64,000 bases of DNA from Chryseobacterium wanjuense (GTDB lineage: Bacteria; Bacteroidota; Bacteroidia; Flavobacteriales; Weeksellaceae): the NCBI RefSeq assembly GCF_900111495.1, contig NZ_FOIU01000001.1, positions 806,001 to 870,000 of the forward strand, in the 5' to 3' direction. Under the pieces are notes generated by a model. That model was given only the letters and a program-made list of their open reading frames with translations, was not told the DNA's origin and ran no database searches. The stretch's first letter is position 1. Each line of letters starts with the position of its first letter. Of the stretch, positions 53,156 to 62,401 are shown piece after piece. Made by a program: the position numbers and the translations under genes.

Positions 53156-54112
53156 TTATTTAAGCAATGTCAGTGTAAAGCTATTTTCACCAACAGTATG
53201 TCTTGAGACATTCGTAGTACAGCGATTAGCATCTCTAACCCGCATATAGTAAGTTCCAGCTGTTAGATACGCTATATTTGAGGTATAAAGATGGTCCCAT
53301 CCGTTAGGACCTGCAGACATGTGAATATCCTGAATGGGAAATGCAGGACTTATATTTGCTGTTGCACTTTTATTTAGATTGTATGCAATATACGCTCCAC
53401 AGCCTATCGGAGTTTTGTCGCTAATAAGACGAGTAGAAACAATATAATATCCAGGAACGGTAACGGTAGCCTTTGCCCCCAGATATGTTAATTGATCTCC
53501 GGCAAAATCAGCACTAAAACCTGTTGTAGAATTAATGACAATTGCAGTAGCTGAAGTATCTCGCCATGAGCCTACTCCGTTAGCATCAGAAACCAGAACT
53601 TTTCCTGCACCTTGGGTTCCGTCTGTGATTTTAATTTTACCGATTACATCCAGTTTTGCTGCCGGAGCTGAGGTACCGACTCCCACATTCCCCTGAATAA
53701 TAGCTCCGTTAGCAGGCGCGGCGATTGCTGCATAACCAGCTCCGATGGAAGTATTGCCACTCACTGTAAGATCGTTGACAGGCTTGGAGGTGCCTACGCC
53801 CACATTCCCCTGAATAATAGCTCCGTTAGCAGGTGCTGCTGTTGCTGCATAACCGGTTCCGATGGAAGTATTGCCACTTACCGTAAGGTTGTTGACGGGT
53901 TTAGAGGTGCCTACGCCCACATTCCCTTGGATAATAGCTCCGTTAGCAGGTGCGGCGATTGTTGTATAACCGGAACCAATCGAAGAGTTGCCATTGACCG
54001 TAAGGGCGTTGGTGGGTGTGGAGGTCTTGATTCCTACATTACCAGCCGTTTGGCCATACATTCCGATACTACTCAGGATGAGTAGTACGTTGAAATAATT
54101 CTGTTTCATCAT
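53156..54112 (-). CDS. Secreted 'QVGIN-like' protein with tandem 39-residue repeats, copy 4
   Basis: 318 residues. Signal peptide (MMKQNYFNVLLILSSIGMYG) and then GNVGIKTSTPTNALTVNG. Three full 39-residue units (each containing NVGVGTSKPV and PANGAIIQG) and a partial one follow in tandem, over about residues 22-150. The C-terminal domain (GKVLVSDANGVGSWRDT to NSFTLTLLK) is a close paralogue of that in gene 51704-52723. The repeats look like a stalk of variable length carrying a head domain. Tandem 117-bp DNA repeats underlie them. Likely an exposed surface protein (inference). Confidence 0.75.
   Translation of the reverse strand: MMKQNYFNVLLILSSIGMYGQTAGNVGIKTSTPTNALTVNGNSSIGSGYTTIAAPANGAIIQGNVGVGTSKPVNNLTVSGNTSIGTGYAATAAPANGAIIQGNVGVGTSKPVNDLTVSGNTSIGAGYAAIAAPANGAIIQGNVGVGTSAPAAKLDVIGKIKITDGTQGAGKVLVSDANGVGSWRDTSATAIVINSTTGFSADFAGDQLTYLGAKATVTVPGYYIVSTRLISDKTPIGCGAYIAYNLNKSATANISPAFPIQDIHMSAGPNGWDHLYTSNIAYLTAGTYYMRVRDANRCTTNVSRHTVGENSFTLTLLK
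53687..54037. repeat. Tandem 117-bp repeats inside the gene 53156-54112
   Basis: Units begin at 53687, 53804 and 53921 (ATTCCC start of each), exactly 117 bases apart, hence 39 codons each. Adjacent units are almost identical; the last is more diverged. Length variation by recombination is expected, always in frame. Confidence 0.85.
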
Positions 54113-54195
54113 TAATAATTTTTTTTGTTAATATTAAAATTGAGTTTAATTTTTCAGTTGTGTTGTTTTTTATATGGATTAAGGATGATGATGCA

Positions 54196-55248
54196 TCACC
54201 TCTGAAATTCTACGAAAATATATCCTAGTGCTCCAAAACCAAGACTGTCGCCATCTGCTATATGAAAACTTACTCTATAGAATGTTTTATCTATATAAGA
54301 AAAAAATGTAAACTGTGCATGGCCATCCTGCCCGCAATTAATCGGGATCAGGGCTGGATTTGCATTTGCCGGTATCCCGGCCCCTATGTTTGCAAATGTC
54401 GGAGTTATGGTTAAGGGAACACTATTGATAAAGCCGGAACCATTTTGTGCCGTTCTGTAAATTCCGTGGATAATACCGGTATTGTTGGTTCCTGTTGTTG
54501 TTCTTACTTGTACATAAGAATCTGTATTGGTACAGGTTGTAGATGGATATCGAAATTCTAAAGATCCTATAGCCACAGAAGAACTTGTAGGAGTGCTTGC
54601 ATTAATATTAAATGACCTGAATGACGTTGTTAGAGAACTCTGTACCACAACATTACCATTGGCATCAATTCCCAGAGGAGAAGTATTTGATACAGGCGGG
54701 GTTGTATTATTGATATTAGAAAATTTTAATCCTGAAGATCCATCTGTACCCGATGCAATTTCCATTTTTGCGGTAGGAGTGTCGGTTCCTATTCCCACTC
54801 TGTTATTGGCGGCATCTACAGAAAAAGTAGTTCCATTAACAGAAAAGGCATTCGTAGCTGTACCATTAAAAGCGAGGGTATTTCCCGCCTGTGTCACCGT
54901 TCTGTTTCCTGTGAGAGTTCCGTCTGAATTATAAATATTGGTATTAAGCTTCACCCAGTCTGTTCCATTGAAAAAATAAAAGCCGGGATTATCAATATTT
55001 ATCGCGCTACCGGTTTGTGTTCCGGTTGTTATATCATTAACGAAAATAAGAGTTGAGGGTGTAATGCCGGTCATATTCTGAGCTCTCTGCCTGTCGACCC
55101 TTGGAATTAATATTCCGTCTACTGCTGTTGTTGTTCCGGTGGCATTTTTTGCAGCTACATCAAAAGTGGCAGAAGGGGTGGGAGTATTAATACCAACTTG
55201 AGCAAAAACTCCGCAAGGAATTAAAAAAGGCAATAGTAGTTTTTTCAT
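54196..55248 (-). CDS. Secreted 'QVGIN' protein, copy 5
   Basis: 350 residues. Signal peptide (MKKLLLPFLIPCGVFA) then QVGINTPTPSATFDVAAKNA. ILIPRVDRQRAQNMTGITPS is the second family block; VGIGTDTPTAKMEIASG is a further repeat. The C-terminal domain (GSLEFRYPSTTCTNTDSYVQ to GYIFVEFQR) differs from that of the two other minus-strand members. It is downstream of the AraC-type gene, separated by the H4 hairpin, with its own -7 box. Confidence 0.75.
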   Translation of the reverse strand: MKKLLLPFLIPCGVFAQVGINTPTPSATFDVAAKNATGTTTAVDGILIPRVDRQRAQNMTGITPSTLIFVNDITTGTQTGSAINIDNPGFYFFNGTDWVKLNTNIYNSDGTLTGNRTVTQAGNTLAFNGTATNAFSVNGTTFSVDAANNRVGIGTDTPTAKMEIASGTDGSSGLKFSNINNTTPPVSNTSPLGIDANGNVVVQSSLTTSFRSFNINASTPTSSSVAIGSLEFRYPSTTCTNTDSYVQVRTTTGTNNTGIIHGIYRTAQNGSGFINSVPLTITPTFANIGAGIPANANPALIPINCGQDGHAQFTFFSYIDKTFYRVSFHIADGDSLGFGALGYIFVEFQR

Positions 55249-55292
55249 TATTTCAGTTAATAATTAGAATAATTTATTTGCTAATTGTCTGA

Positions 55293-55300
55293 CAAAAGTA
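55293..55300 (-). promoter_or_regulatory. -7 box (TACTTTTG on the minus strand) of the gene 54196-55248
   Basis: CAAAAGTA on the plus strand reads TACTTTTG on the minus strand, 45 bases before the ATG at 55248. The same box serves the plus-strand member at 50684. Confidence 0.55.
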
Positions 55301-55327
55301 CCATACCAATTGGTAGAATAAAAGAAA

Positions 55328-55361
55328 AAGCCTTGTCTTTTTCCTGAAAAAAACAAGGCTT
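55328..55361 (-). terminator. Terminator of the AraC-type gene with TTTTC-AG-GAAAA apex (H4)
   Basis: A 16-bp stem (AAGCCTTGTNTTTTTC with its complement, one mismatch) and an AG loop on the minus strand, followed by TTTTTCTTTTATTC. It is the most perfect of the four hairpins with this apex and ends the gene 55394-56965. Confidence 0.75.
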
Positions 55362-55393
55362 ATATGAGTTGTAATGTTTTGATTAATAATTAT

Positions 55394-56965
55394 TTAATCT
55401 TTTTTACTTTGAGTTTCATCCTGCAGATATTTAATAAACAAAGACGGAGATAAAGAAGTTACTTTTTTAAATACTTTACTGAATTTGCTGTGAGAAGAAA
55501 ACCCAATTTCTTCAGCTAAGGAAGCCATTTTATAGTTTCGGTACTGTGGCTCATTTTTGAGCTTTTCAATGATGTAATTAATCCTTAATTCATTGATATA
55601 ATTATTAAAATCTTTCTCTTTATGGGTATTGATCACATAAGAAAGGTATTTGGTATTGGTTTCAAAGCGCCCGGCTAAAAAGGGGAGGGAAATATTTTTA
55701 TTGTTGAATAGATTCGATTTCTCAAATTTATTCAATTTTGCGAGCAGCTTTTCTTCTGTTTCGGAGGTCATTAACACCGTAGCTTCGCTACTTTCAATGT
55801 CGGTATCCTCTATTTTGACTTCTTTTACGACAATAGGCTCAGCCAGTTTAGGCTTTTCATTGGATCTCCTTAATATTTCCTTAAATTTTTCAATATTTTT
55901 CCTTTGTTGTATTTTAGATCTTATATACAATGCAAGGATAAGAATAACCAGAAGTCCCGTAATGATTATAAGATAATTTTTCTGGGTACTTTTCTTCTCT
56001 GCCTTTATTATTTTTTTGTCGAGATTAGTATAAGATTCATCAATAAACTGTCGTGTTTTTGATGTTATTTTCCTGTCTAATGTATCTTTTTTCAGGCCTA
56101 AATCCTTTAGCTTTTCAATATCTTTAGTTTTAATATAATATTGCTCAACTGTACTATAGACTTCCTTCTTAAGTTCCAGATGCTCTGCTTTATCAGCTAC
56201 TTTTTGTGCAAGATCAAGGTATTTCTTTGCCTTTATCAAATCGTTTTTTTCTAAATATACGTTTGCTAAACCATTGTAAATATATCCTGTAAGTTGATTT
56301 TCGGGAACATCTTTAACTAAATTTAAAGCCTTTTCATAATGAAATAAAGAAGTTTCAATGTTTTTAAGATGATAATAGCTTAATCCCAAAAGCTGTTCAT
56401 TAGTCGATGTAAAGAAATCTTTGTCTTTTTTTATATTGTTGAAATGAGCCTGAGAACGCTGAATATATTGGATGGATTTCTTATATTTTTTACGATCGAT
56501 TTCGTAATAAGCCATTTCCTGCAAGGCCATTCCCTGAATATTATGAGCAATTAATGTATCACTGATTGTTTTACTGATTTCAAGTCCTTTTTCGGAATAT
56601 TTTTTAGACTGATTATACAATTCTAAAATCCGATATTGAGAGGCTAAAAAAAGATAAATTCTGCATTTCCAATTTGAATCGTCTGTTCCATCCACAATTA
56701 ATGCTGATCTTTCAGCGTATAATACAGATTTTTTCACATCTCCAGACTGCCTGTACAAAGAGGCGGTAAGCATTAAACTTTTCGCTTGAAAATAGGGTGT
56801 TTGAGAAGTTTTATATAGAGAATCGGCAATAGAGAGGGCTTTATTAAAATCTTTGGGAGCTGTTTCTAAATAGGTTTTAGTGTATAATTTGTTATAGCTT
56901 GTTAAATCTTGTGCGTTAGCGGATATACAGGCAATGAGAAGTGAAAGGAAAAATCTTTTTTTCAT
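55394..56965 (-). CDS. TPR-containing membrane regulator with AraC-type DNA-binding domain
   Basis: 523 residues. Signal peptide (MKKRFFLSLLIACISANAQ), a periplasmic array of TPR units (about 30-300; for example DFNKALSIADSLYKTSQTPY and GLANVYLEKNDLIKAKKYLD), one membrane helix (about 331-347, YLIIITGLLVILILALYI), a coiled linker and a C-terminal AraC helix-turn-helix pair (EKDFNNYINELRINYIIEKL, SLAEEIGFSSHSKFSKVFKK). So the sensor faces the periplasm and the DNA-binding part the cytoplasm, a one-protein signalling design common in chryseobacteria. It lies upstream of the QVGIN genes and may control them (inference). Confidence 0.85.
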   Translation of the reverse strand: MKKRFFLSLLIACISANAQDLTSYNKLYTKTYLETAPKDFNKALSIADSLYKTSQTPYFQAKSLMLTASLYRQSGDVKKSVLYAERSALIVDGTDDSNWKCRIYLFLASQYRILELYNQSKKYSEKGLEISKTISDTLIAHNIQGMALQEMAYYEIDRKKYKKSIQYIQRSQAHFNNIKKDKDFFTSTNEQLLGLSYYHLKNIETSLFHYEKALNLVKDVPENQLTGYIYNGLANVYLEKNDLIKAKKYLDLAQKVADKAEHLELKKEVYSTVEQYYIKTKDIEKLKDLGLKKDTLDRKITSKTRQFIDESYTNLDKKIIKAEKKSTQKNYLIIITGLLVILILALYIRSKIQQRKNIEKFKEILRRSNEKPKLAEPIVVKEVKIEDTDIESSEATVLMTSETEEKLLAKLNKFEKSNLFNNKNISLPFLAGRFETNTKYLSYVINTHKEKDFNNYINELRINYIIEKLKNEPQYRNYKMASLAEEIGFSSHSKFSKVFKKVTSLSPSLFIKYLQDETQSKKD

Positions 56966-57549
56966 AGTTAGGTTTATGTAGCAATATTAATAAGCAATAT
57001 TATTAGTAATGTGATCTCTATAGACGGGCGGAGGTGATGTAAAACTTAATCATCTTGGGTAATAAGTAAGTAAATTATGAATTAAGGAAGTGGATTAAAT
57101 TCTATGTGTCTAGACTATTTTATCATTACTCATCGTAATACGTTATTAATTTTTTGCAAAATTAAATTTTTTAATGTTATCAAATTAAATCTTATAAAAT
57201 AATTAACGATATATTATATTTGAATGTACTAGATCAATTCTGCACCCTTATACAATTAAACTGGATATGTTATAAAACAAATAAAGTTTTATTTTTTGGT
57301 TCGATATATCCAAATATAGTTGCCATTATTAATAGCGCTTTGGTAGACCGGGATTAAGGTATTACTAAAATGAGGGTAAAGGAATTGAATATTGAAAATG
57401 GAATAATAAACTTCTCACAGGTTTTTAAAAATTTTTTAAAAAAAAAGACAAAAGAAATTCCGAAATTCTCACGCCTTCCGAAAAGTTCACTATATAAATA
57501 TGAATTTGATTGTTGATTTTTGTGTGATAATATTTAAAATATAAAAACA
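56966..57549. other. 584-bp AT-rich spacer with an isolated promoter box
   Basis: A perfect plus-strand box TATATTTG (57215-57222) is followed about 50 bases later by a hairpin ATAAAAC / GTTTTAT with TTTTTT after it (about 57270-57297). A short transcript of about 65 bases could be made. There is no frame in it. The rest shows nothing, and the promoter of the SDR gene is not clear. Confidence 0.35.
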
Positions 57550-58305
57550 ATGTCAACACACGATGTTAAAGGAAAAATAGTTTTAATTGCCGGGGGTGGT
57601 AAGAATCTTGGCGGATTACTAAGTAAAGATTTTGCAGCAAAGGGAGCAAAATTAGCAATACATTACAACAGCGAAAGTTCTAAAGCTGAAAGCGAAAAAA
57701 CTTTGGCAGAAGTACAAGCCTTGGGAGCTGAAGCATTTTTGTTTCAGGGAGATTTAACAAAAGTGGAAAACATTACTCGTTTTTTTGATGAAACGATTGC
57801 CAAATTCGGAGGTGTTGATATTGCTATCAATACTGTAGGAATGGTACTTAAAAAACCATTTACAGAAACTACTGAAGAAGAATATGATTTAATGTTTGGT
57901 ATCAACTCAAAGTCAGCTTATTTCTTTTTGCAGGAAGCTGGTAAGAAACTGAATGATAATGGTAAGATTTGTACCATTGTAACTTCTTTATTAGCCGCTT
58001 ACACTGGATTATATTCTACTTATGCTGGTGCAAAAGCTCCTGTAGAGCACTTTACAAGAGCTGCTTCTAAAGAATTTGGTTCTAGAGGAATTTCTGTAAC
58101 GGCAGTTGCTCCGGGGCCAATGGATACCCCCTTTTTCTACGGGCAGGAAAGTGCAGATGCAGTTGCATATCACAAATCAGCTTCAGCTTTAGGAGGTCTT
58201 ACTAACATCAAAGATATCGCTCCATTAGTTGAGTTTCTGGTAACTGATGGATGGTGGATTACCGGGCAGACCATTTTTGCAAACGGGGGATACACTACTA
58301 GATAA
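57550..58305 (+). CDS. Short-chain dehydrogenase/reductase
   Basis: 251 residues, classical SDR. The cofactor loop is AGGGKNLGG (residues 13-21), a variant of TGxxxGxG with the first residue changed; NTVG replaces the usual NNAG; the catalytic pair is in YSTYAGAKAPVEHF (Tyr-x3-Lys). The end ITGQTIFANGGYTTR is typical of 3-oxoacyl-ACP-reductase-like members. Substrate unknown. Monocistronic, ended by a hairpin seven bases after the stop. Confidence 0.88.
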   Translation: MSTHDVKGKIVLIAGGGKNLGGLLSKDFAAKGAKLAIHYNSESSKAESEKTLAEVQALGAEAFLFQGDLTKVENITRFFDETIAKFGGVDIAINTVGMVLKKPFTETTEEEYDLMFGINSKSAYFFLQEAGKKLNDNGKICTIVTSLLAAYTGLYSTYAGAKAPVEHFTRAASKEFGSRGISVTAVAPGPMDTPFFYGQESADAVAYHKSASALGGLTNIKDIAPLVEFLVTDGWWITGQTIFANGGYTTR

Positions 58306-58311
58306 TTCATT

Positions 58312-58347
58312 AAAAACCAGTTGTTATTTATTTAACAGCTGGTTTTT
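58312..58347 (+). terminator. Terminator of the SDR gene
   Basis: Stem AAAAACCAGTTGTT / AACAGCTGGTTTTT with one G-T pair, then CCATC. Confidence 0.8.
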
Positions 58348-58453
58348 CCATCTACAATATATAATCTTCTTAAAATAATGAGCGAACAAAATAATGTAAT
58401 TAGTGGAAGCTAATAACCTAAGGTGACGATATATTTGCCTTTAAAAAAAAATA

Positions 58454-60298
58454 CTATTCTGAGTATTCTTTTAACAATTGTCTGTATCCCATCAGAATAG
58501 AGGACTTGGATATAAATCCTACAAATCTGTTTTCTTCGTCTACTACAGGTAAATTCCAAACTCCTGTATCATCAAAGACCTGAAGGATTTCCAAAGGTTT
58601 ATCTTCTTTATGAAAAACAGCTGGCGGAGCTTTCATAATTTGTATAATATTTTTAGGGACATCATGATCCCCAAACAGGTAAGGCCTGATATCATCTATA
58701 GAAAACATTCCTCTTAAGGCTCTTTTGTCATCTACCACTGCAAATATATTCTTATTGCTTTTTTTGAAGAGTTCGAACATTTCACTTACCGATATATTTT
58801 CATTAATAGTCTGAGAATTATAATCTATAAAGTCCTCACTATGGAGTGCAGAAAGAAGATTTCTGTCGTGTTTATCGGTAAAAATCTTACCCTGGTCGGC
58901 CATTGACTGAAGCTCAGGAGATATGGGAGAGAACCATTTGGCAATGAGATAGGATATGACAGAAGCGATCATCAAAGGAATGAATAAATCATATCCGAAA
59001 CTTGATTCTGCAATTAGAAATATAGCTGTAAGAGGGGCATATAAAACTCCGCTCATTGCACCAGCCATTCCTACAAGGACAAGGTTGGTGACCGGTACTT
59101 CGGTAAATCCGATTTGTTGGCATATCAATGCAAATAAATATCCTACAGTTCCCCCCGCAAAAAGAGAAGGTGCAAAATTACCTCCGTTCCCTCCACTGAA
59201 AATAGTAAAAGATGTGGCGAATGCTTTTAATAAGCAGACCAATAGCAGATAAAGGATTATAGTCCATTCCCTGATTTCAAAATACCTGAAAAAGCTGTTC
59301 TCAATGATTCGTTGGGTATTACCATTGGTAAATGCTTTTATTGTATCATATCCTTCTCCAAATAGAGGAGGAAACAAAACGCATAGAAATGACAACACTG
59401 CACCACCAAGCATCGCTTTCCGAAGACGTGTCAGGGAAAGCTTTTTGAGAAAATGTTCTACTTTTTGAGAAATAATAACAAAATAGCGGGCATATAAGCC
59501 GGTTACAATTCCCAAGATAAGATAATAGGGTACGTTTTTATAATTAAATGATTCCCTGGTATAAAATCTAAACAGGATGTCTTCCTGAAGTAAGATTCTT
59601 GACAGAAGGCTGCCGCATACAGCTGCCACAACCAGTGGAATGAAGTCTGTAAAGACAACCCCTGTTAATAAAATTTCAAAGGCAAACATAATTCCTGCAA
59701 TCGGGGCATTGAATGCAGAAGCGATTCCCGCTGTGGCTCCTGCTGCCAATAATAAAGTTCTTTCTTTGTACCCAAGTCTATAGGTTTGGGCATAGTTTGA
59801 ACCGATAGCAGCACCTGTTACAGCAATGGGGCTCTCTAAACCCGCAGACCCACCTAATCCGACTGTAATAGCACTTTGTACAATTTGGGAATACATTTTT
59901 ACAGACGATACAATACTGGAGTTTTGGGCAATTTCATAAAGTATGGCACCAATACCTTTTCTATCCTGACCTTTAAATATGGTGATAACGACAATAGAGG
60001 TTAAGACGATTCCTAAGAAAGGAAACACTAAATAGAACAGCATCTGGTATTCAAAATGAACTTTACTGGATATAAAGTGATGGATATTATGAACTAACGT
60101 TTTTAGTATGACTCCAGCTAAACCGGCAGAACATCCCACAACAATCCCCGATAATAAAAGAAACTGACTTCTGCTGAGTCTGTTATGGAGCCAGTGAAGA
60201 ACAAGTTCATAACTTCGGGCTTTTTCAAGCCCGTATTTCTGAAAGTCTCTTTTAAATTTGAGAAAGCTTAGGTATTTTTTTCTGTTATGAAGATTCAT
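58454..60298 (-). CDS. ClC-type chloride channel/transporter with CBS domains
   Basis: 614 residues. About ten to eleven membrane helices contain the ClC anion-site motifs GSAGLESPIAVTG and GGNGGNFAPSLFAGG; the first has Ala-Gly where many ClCs have GxEGP. The gating Glu is E of LESP. Two CBS domains occupy the last 140 residues (NENISVSEMFELFKKSNKN, VVDEENRFVGFISKSSIL). Without the gate-change experiments it cannot be said whether it is a channel or an H+/Cl- exchanger. It lies 27 bases after the antiporter gene on the minus strand, so the two form one unit for ion and pH balance (inference). Confidence 0.9.
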   Translation of the reverse strand: MNLHNRKKYLSFLKFKRDFQKYGLEKARSYELVLHWLHNRLSRSQFLLLSGIVVGCSAGLAGVILKTLVHNIHHFISSKVHFEYQMLFYLVFPFLGIVLTSIVVITIFKGQDRKGIGAILYEIAQNSSIVSSVKMYSQIVQSAITVGLGGSAGLESPIAVTGAAIGSNYAQTYRLGYKERTLLLAAGATAGIASAFNAPIAGIMFAFEILLTGVVFTDFIPLVVAAVCGSLLSRILLQEDILFRFYTRESFNYKNVPYYLILGIVTGLYARYFVIISQKVEHFLKKLSLTRLRKAMLGGAVLSFLCVLFPPLFGEGYDTIKAFTNGNTQRIIENSFFRYFEIREWTIILYLLLVCLLKAFATSFTIFSGGNGGNFAPSLFAGGTVGYLFALICQQIGFTEVPVTNLVLVGMAGAMSGVLYAPLTAIFLIAESSFGYDLFIPLMIASVISYLIAKWFSPISPELQSMADQGKIFTDKHDRNLLSALHSEDFIDYNSQTINENISVSEMFELFKKSNKNIFAVVDDKRALRGMFSIDDIRPYLFGDHDVPKNIIQIMKAPPAVFHKEDKPLEILQVFDDTGVWNLPVVDEENRFVGFISKSSILMGYRQLLKEYSE

Positions 60299-60325
60299 TG
60301 AAATTGTTTTACCTGACGGTATATA

Positions 60326-61561
60326 TTAAGGGGTTAATCTTTTAATCACTTTTTCCACAGTAATTCCCTGAATAAGGATTGAGAAAATTACAATCACAAA
60401 GGTAATGGATACCAGAATATTTTTATAGGGATTTTGTGGCAAAGATAAGGCTAAAGCTATAGATATTCCACCCCTGAGTCCTCCCCATGTCATAATGAAC
60501 AGAGATTTTGTTCCGAAGACTTTTTTAAATCTGAATAAAACAGCAGGAATATACAGGGATACAAAACGCGCAATTATAATGATTAATGCGGTAATAATTC
60601 CTATGGTAAGATAGCTTAAGTCGAAAGAGACGATTACGATTTCAAGCCCTATCAGCATAAATAAAACAGCATTAAGTATCTCATCCGTTACTTCCCAGAA
60701 TTTTCCCAGATAATCTTTGGTAATATCACTCATAGCGAGTTCTTTTCCTCTGTTTCCGGTCATTAAACCTGCTACTACCATAGCCAAGGGACCTGAAACA
60801 TGAATAGAGTGGCAAAGGCTGTAGCCTCCCATAACCATTGCCAGAGAAATTAAAATTTCAGTTTGAAAATGATCTATGGATTTCATTAGTTTATACCCTA
60901 TGAAACCTATAATAAGCCCCATGAAAATACCGCCTACGGCTTCTTGGATAAAAAGTATTCCAATATCAGCAATTCCAAAGTTTTCTGCTCCATCGCTGGC
61001 TATTTTTAAAATGGTTGCAAATATTACTACTCCTATACCATCATTAAAAAGGGATTCTCCAACAATATTAGTCTCTATGTTTTTGGATAAATTGGTTTTT
61101 TTCAAAATTCCCATAACCGCTATTGGATCAGTAGGTGAGATCAAAGCTCCAAATAAAAGACAATAGATCAATGGAATAGGTTGGTTAAAGGCAGAGAGCA
61201 GGTAAAATAAACTGTAACCCACCACTACAGTAGAAATTAATGTTCCAATGGTGGCAAAACTAATGATGCTTTTAGCTGATTTTTTTAAGTCAGGAATGGA
61301 AACATGCATTGAGCCTGCAAATAAAAGAAAACTTAAGAGAATACCCAGTAAAAACTCAGAAAAATCAATCAAAGACAATTTTTCTCTTATCATTTCTGTA
61401 AATCCTACTGAAAAATAGCCTGTAACAATGACTCCGGTAGCAACTAAGACTCCCATAAGCATCAGGCTGATTCCGGAAGGAAGTTTTAAAAACTTTATAT
61501 TGATGAAAGAAAAAAATGCTGCGAGTGTAATGAGAATAGAGAAGATTAAAAATAATTCCAT
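60326..61561 (-). CDS. Na+(K+)/H+ antiporter, CPA1 family
   Basis: 411 residues with about 12 helices. ALISPTDPIAVMGILKKTNL holds the conserved Asp of helix 5 (TDP), and VVGESLFNDGIGVVIFATIL the ND motif, the ion-binding pair of CPA1 carriers. Long cytoplasmic tail is absent. It should exchange Na+ or K+ for H+ in the inner membrane. First gene of the unit with the ClC gene downstream (27 bases). Confidence 0.88.
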   Translation of the reverse strand: MELFLIFSILITLAAFFSFINIKFLKLPSGISLMLMGVLVATGVIVTGYFSVGFTEMIREKLSLIDFSEFLLGILLSFLLFAGSMHVSIPDLKKSAKSIISFATIGTLISTVVVGYSLFYLLSAFNQPIPLIYCLLFGALISPTDPIAVMGILKKTNLSKNIETNIVGESLFNDGIGVVIFATILKIASDGAENFGIADIGILFIQEAVGGIFMGLIIGFIGYKLMKSIDHFQTEILISLAMVMGGYSLCHSIHVSGPLAMVVAGLMTGNRGKELAMSDITKDYLGKFWEVTDEILNAVLFMLIGLEIVIVSFDLSYLTIGIITALIIIIARFVSLYIPAVLFRFKKVFGTKSLFIMTWGGLRGGISIALALSLPQNPYKNILVSITFVIVIFSILIQGITVEKVIKRLTP

Positions 61562-61649
61562 GGATATGTTTTTAAGAGTTACAAAAATACTAAATGTTAG
61601 GGTAAATGAATGCTTTATATTCTCGGACTCTCATTAAAATCATTTAAAA

Positions 61650-61970
61650 TTATGGATTCAAATTTATTACATCTATTATGTATTCTTTTGCATAATCTAA
61701 AGCTTTTGTTTTCGTATCGAAATTTTTTATTTTACTGACCGAAGGATCATGATATGAAACTCCTTTAGCCGATCCGTTCAGCGCATAGACCTTCCCATTA
61801 CTGGCTTTACCATAGATCTCAGAATAACCGGAACAATAGACTTCCATTTCATCCACCGCAAATGGCCACTCTCCCGGATAATCCTGTTTGGTAAATTGTA
61901 AGGTATTACGTGTCGTACCGGTGCATGATAACACTAAAAACATAACCGACAAAAAATATATTTTTTTCAT
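61650..61970 (-). CDS. Small lipoprotein, DUF2511 (YebY-like)
   Basis: 106 residues. The signal peptide ends in a lipobox (VLSC, Cys16). QDYPGEWPFAVDEMEVYCSG and GKVYALNGSAKG are the signature of DUF2511, the YebY family. The start at 61970 gives MKKIYFLSVMFLV, a normal lipoprotein signal. Role unknown. It is upstream of the antiporter gene by 88 bases on the same strand and might be co-transcribed. Confidence 0.75.
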   Translation of the reverse strand: MKKIYFLSVMFLVLSCTGTTRNTLQFTKQDYPGEWPFAVDEMEVYCSGYSEIYGKASNGKVYALNGSAKGVSYHDPSVSKIKNFDTKTKALDYAKEYIIDVINLNP

Positions 61971-62401
61971 AATAAATCATTTAATCTAAAGATACCAACC
62001 CTCTTTCCCAAACCATTACGGCTTTCCGTAATCGCTCCAAAATCACCGTAACCGACCAGTGACAATATAGGTTACAGCCTGCCATTGTATCTTAAAAAAC
62101 CTTCTATCCTTTATAAATAATACTATCCATACACTATTGCAGACAGAGATATGATTTTTTTGTGAATACCAGCTTCAACTTTTTGATAAAGCACAATTGA
62201 AAGATTTTATCAATAATGACTGAAGAATACAAAATGAAATATAGGTAATGTGGAAAAACCGAAAGGAATTTTTTTGAGATGATTAAAAAAACTGGTTCGT
62301 AAAGAATAAATTGATGACACCCTTAGATTATTAAAGAATCAATAAATGAACCCTCTGATCATTCGGAGGGTTTTCTTCTTTTTTATATTTGGTTCTTAAA
62401 A
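61971..62401. other. 431-bp spacer
   Basis: AT-rich sequence with short palindromic words (TTACGGCTTTCCGTAA at about 62018-62033) and a hairpin at 62349-62372 beyond the ACR3 stop. No coding frame or known element is seen. Confidence 0.4.
62349..62372 (-). terminator. Terminator of the arsenic operon
   Basis: Stem AACCCTC / GAGGGTT with a loop of ten bases, 30 bases beyond the minus-strand stop at 62402. Confidence 0.65.

Noticed and set aside
53687..54037. CRISPR-like periodic repeats
   Set aside because: The period is 117 bases with no unique spacers, and the repeats code in frame for 39 residues of a secreted protein.
54527..54934. A 135-codon plus-strand frame opposite the QVGIN gene 54196-55248
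   Set aside because: Antisense to a secreted-protein gene with signal peptide and family motifs; no start signals of its own.
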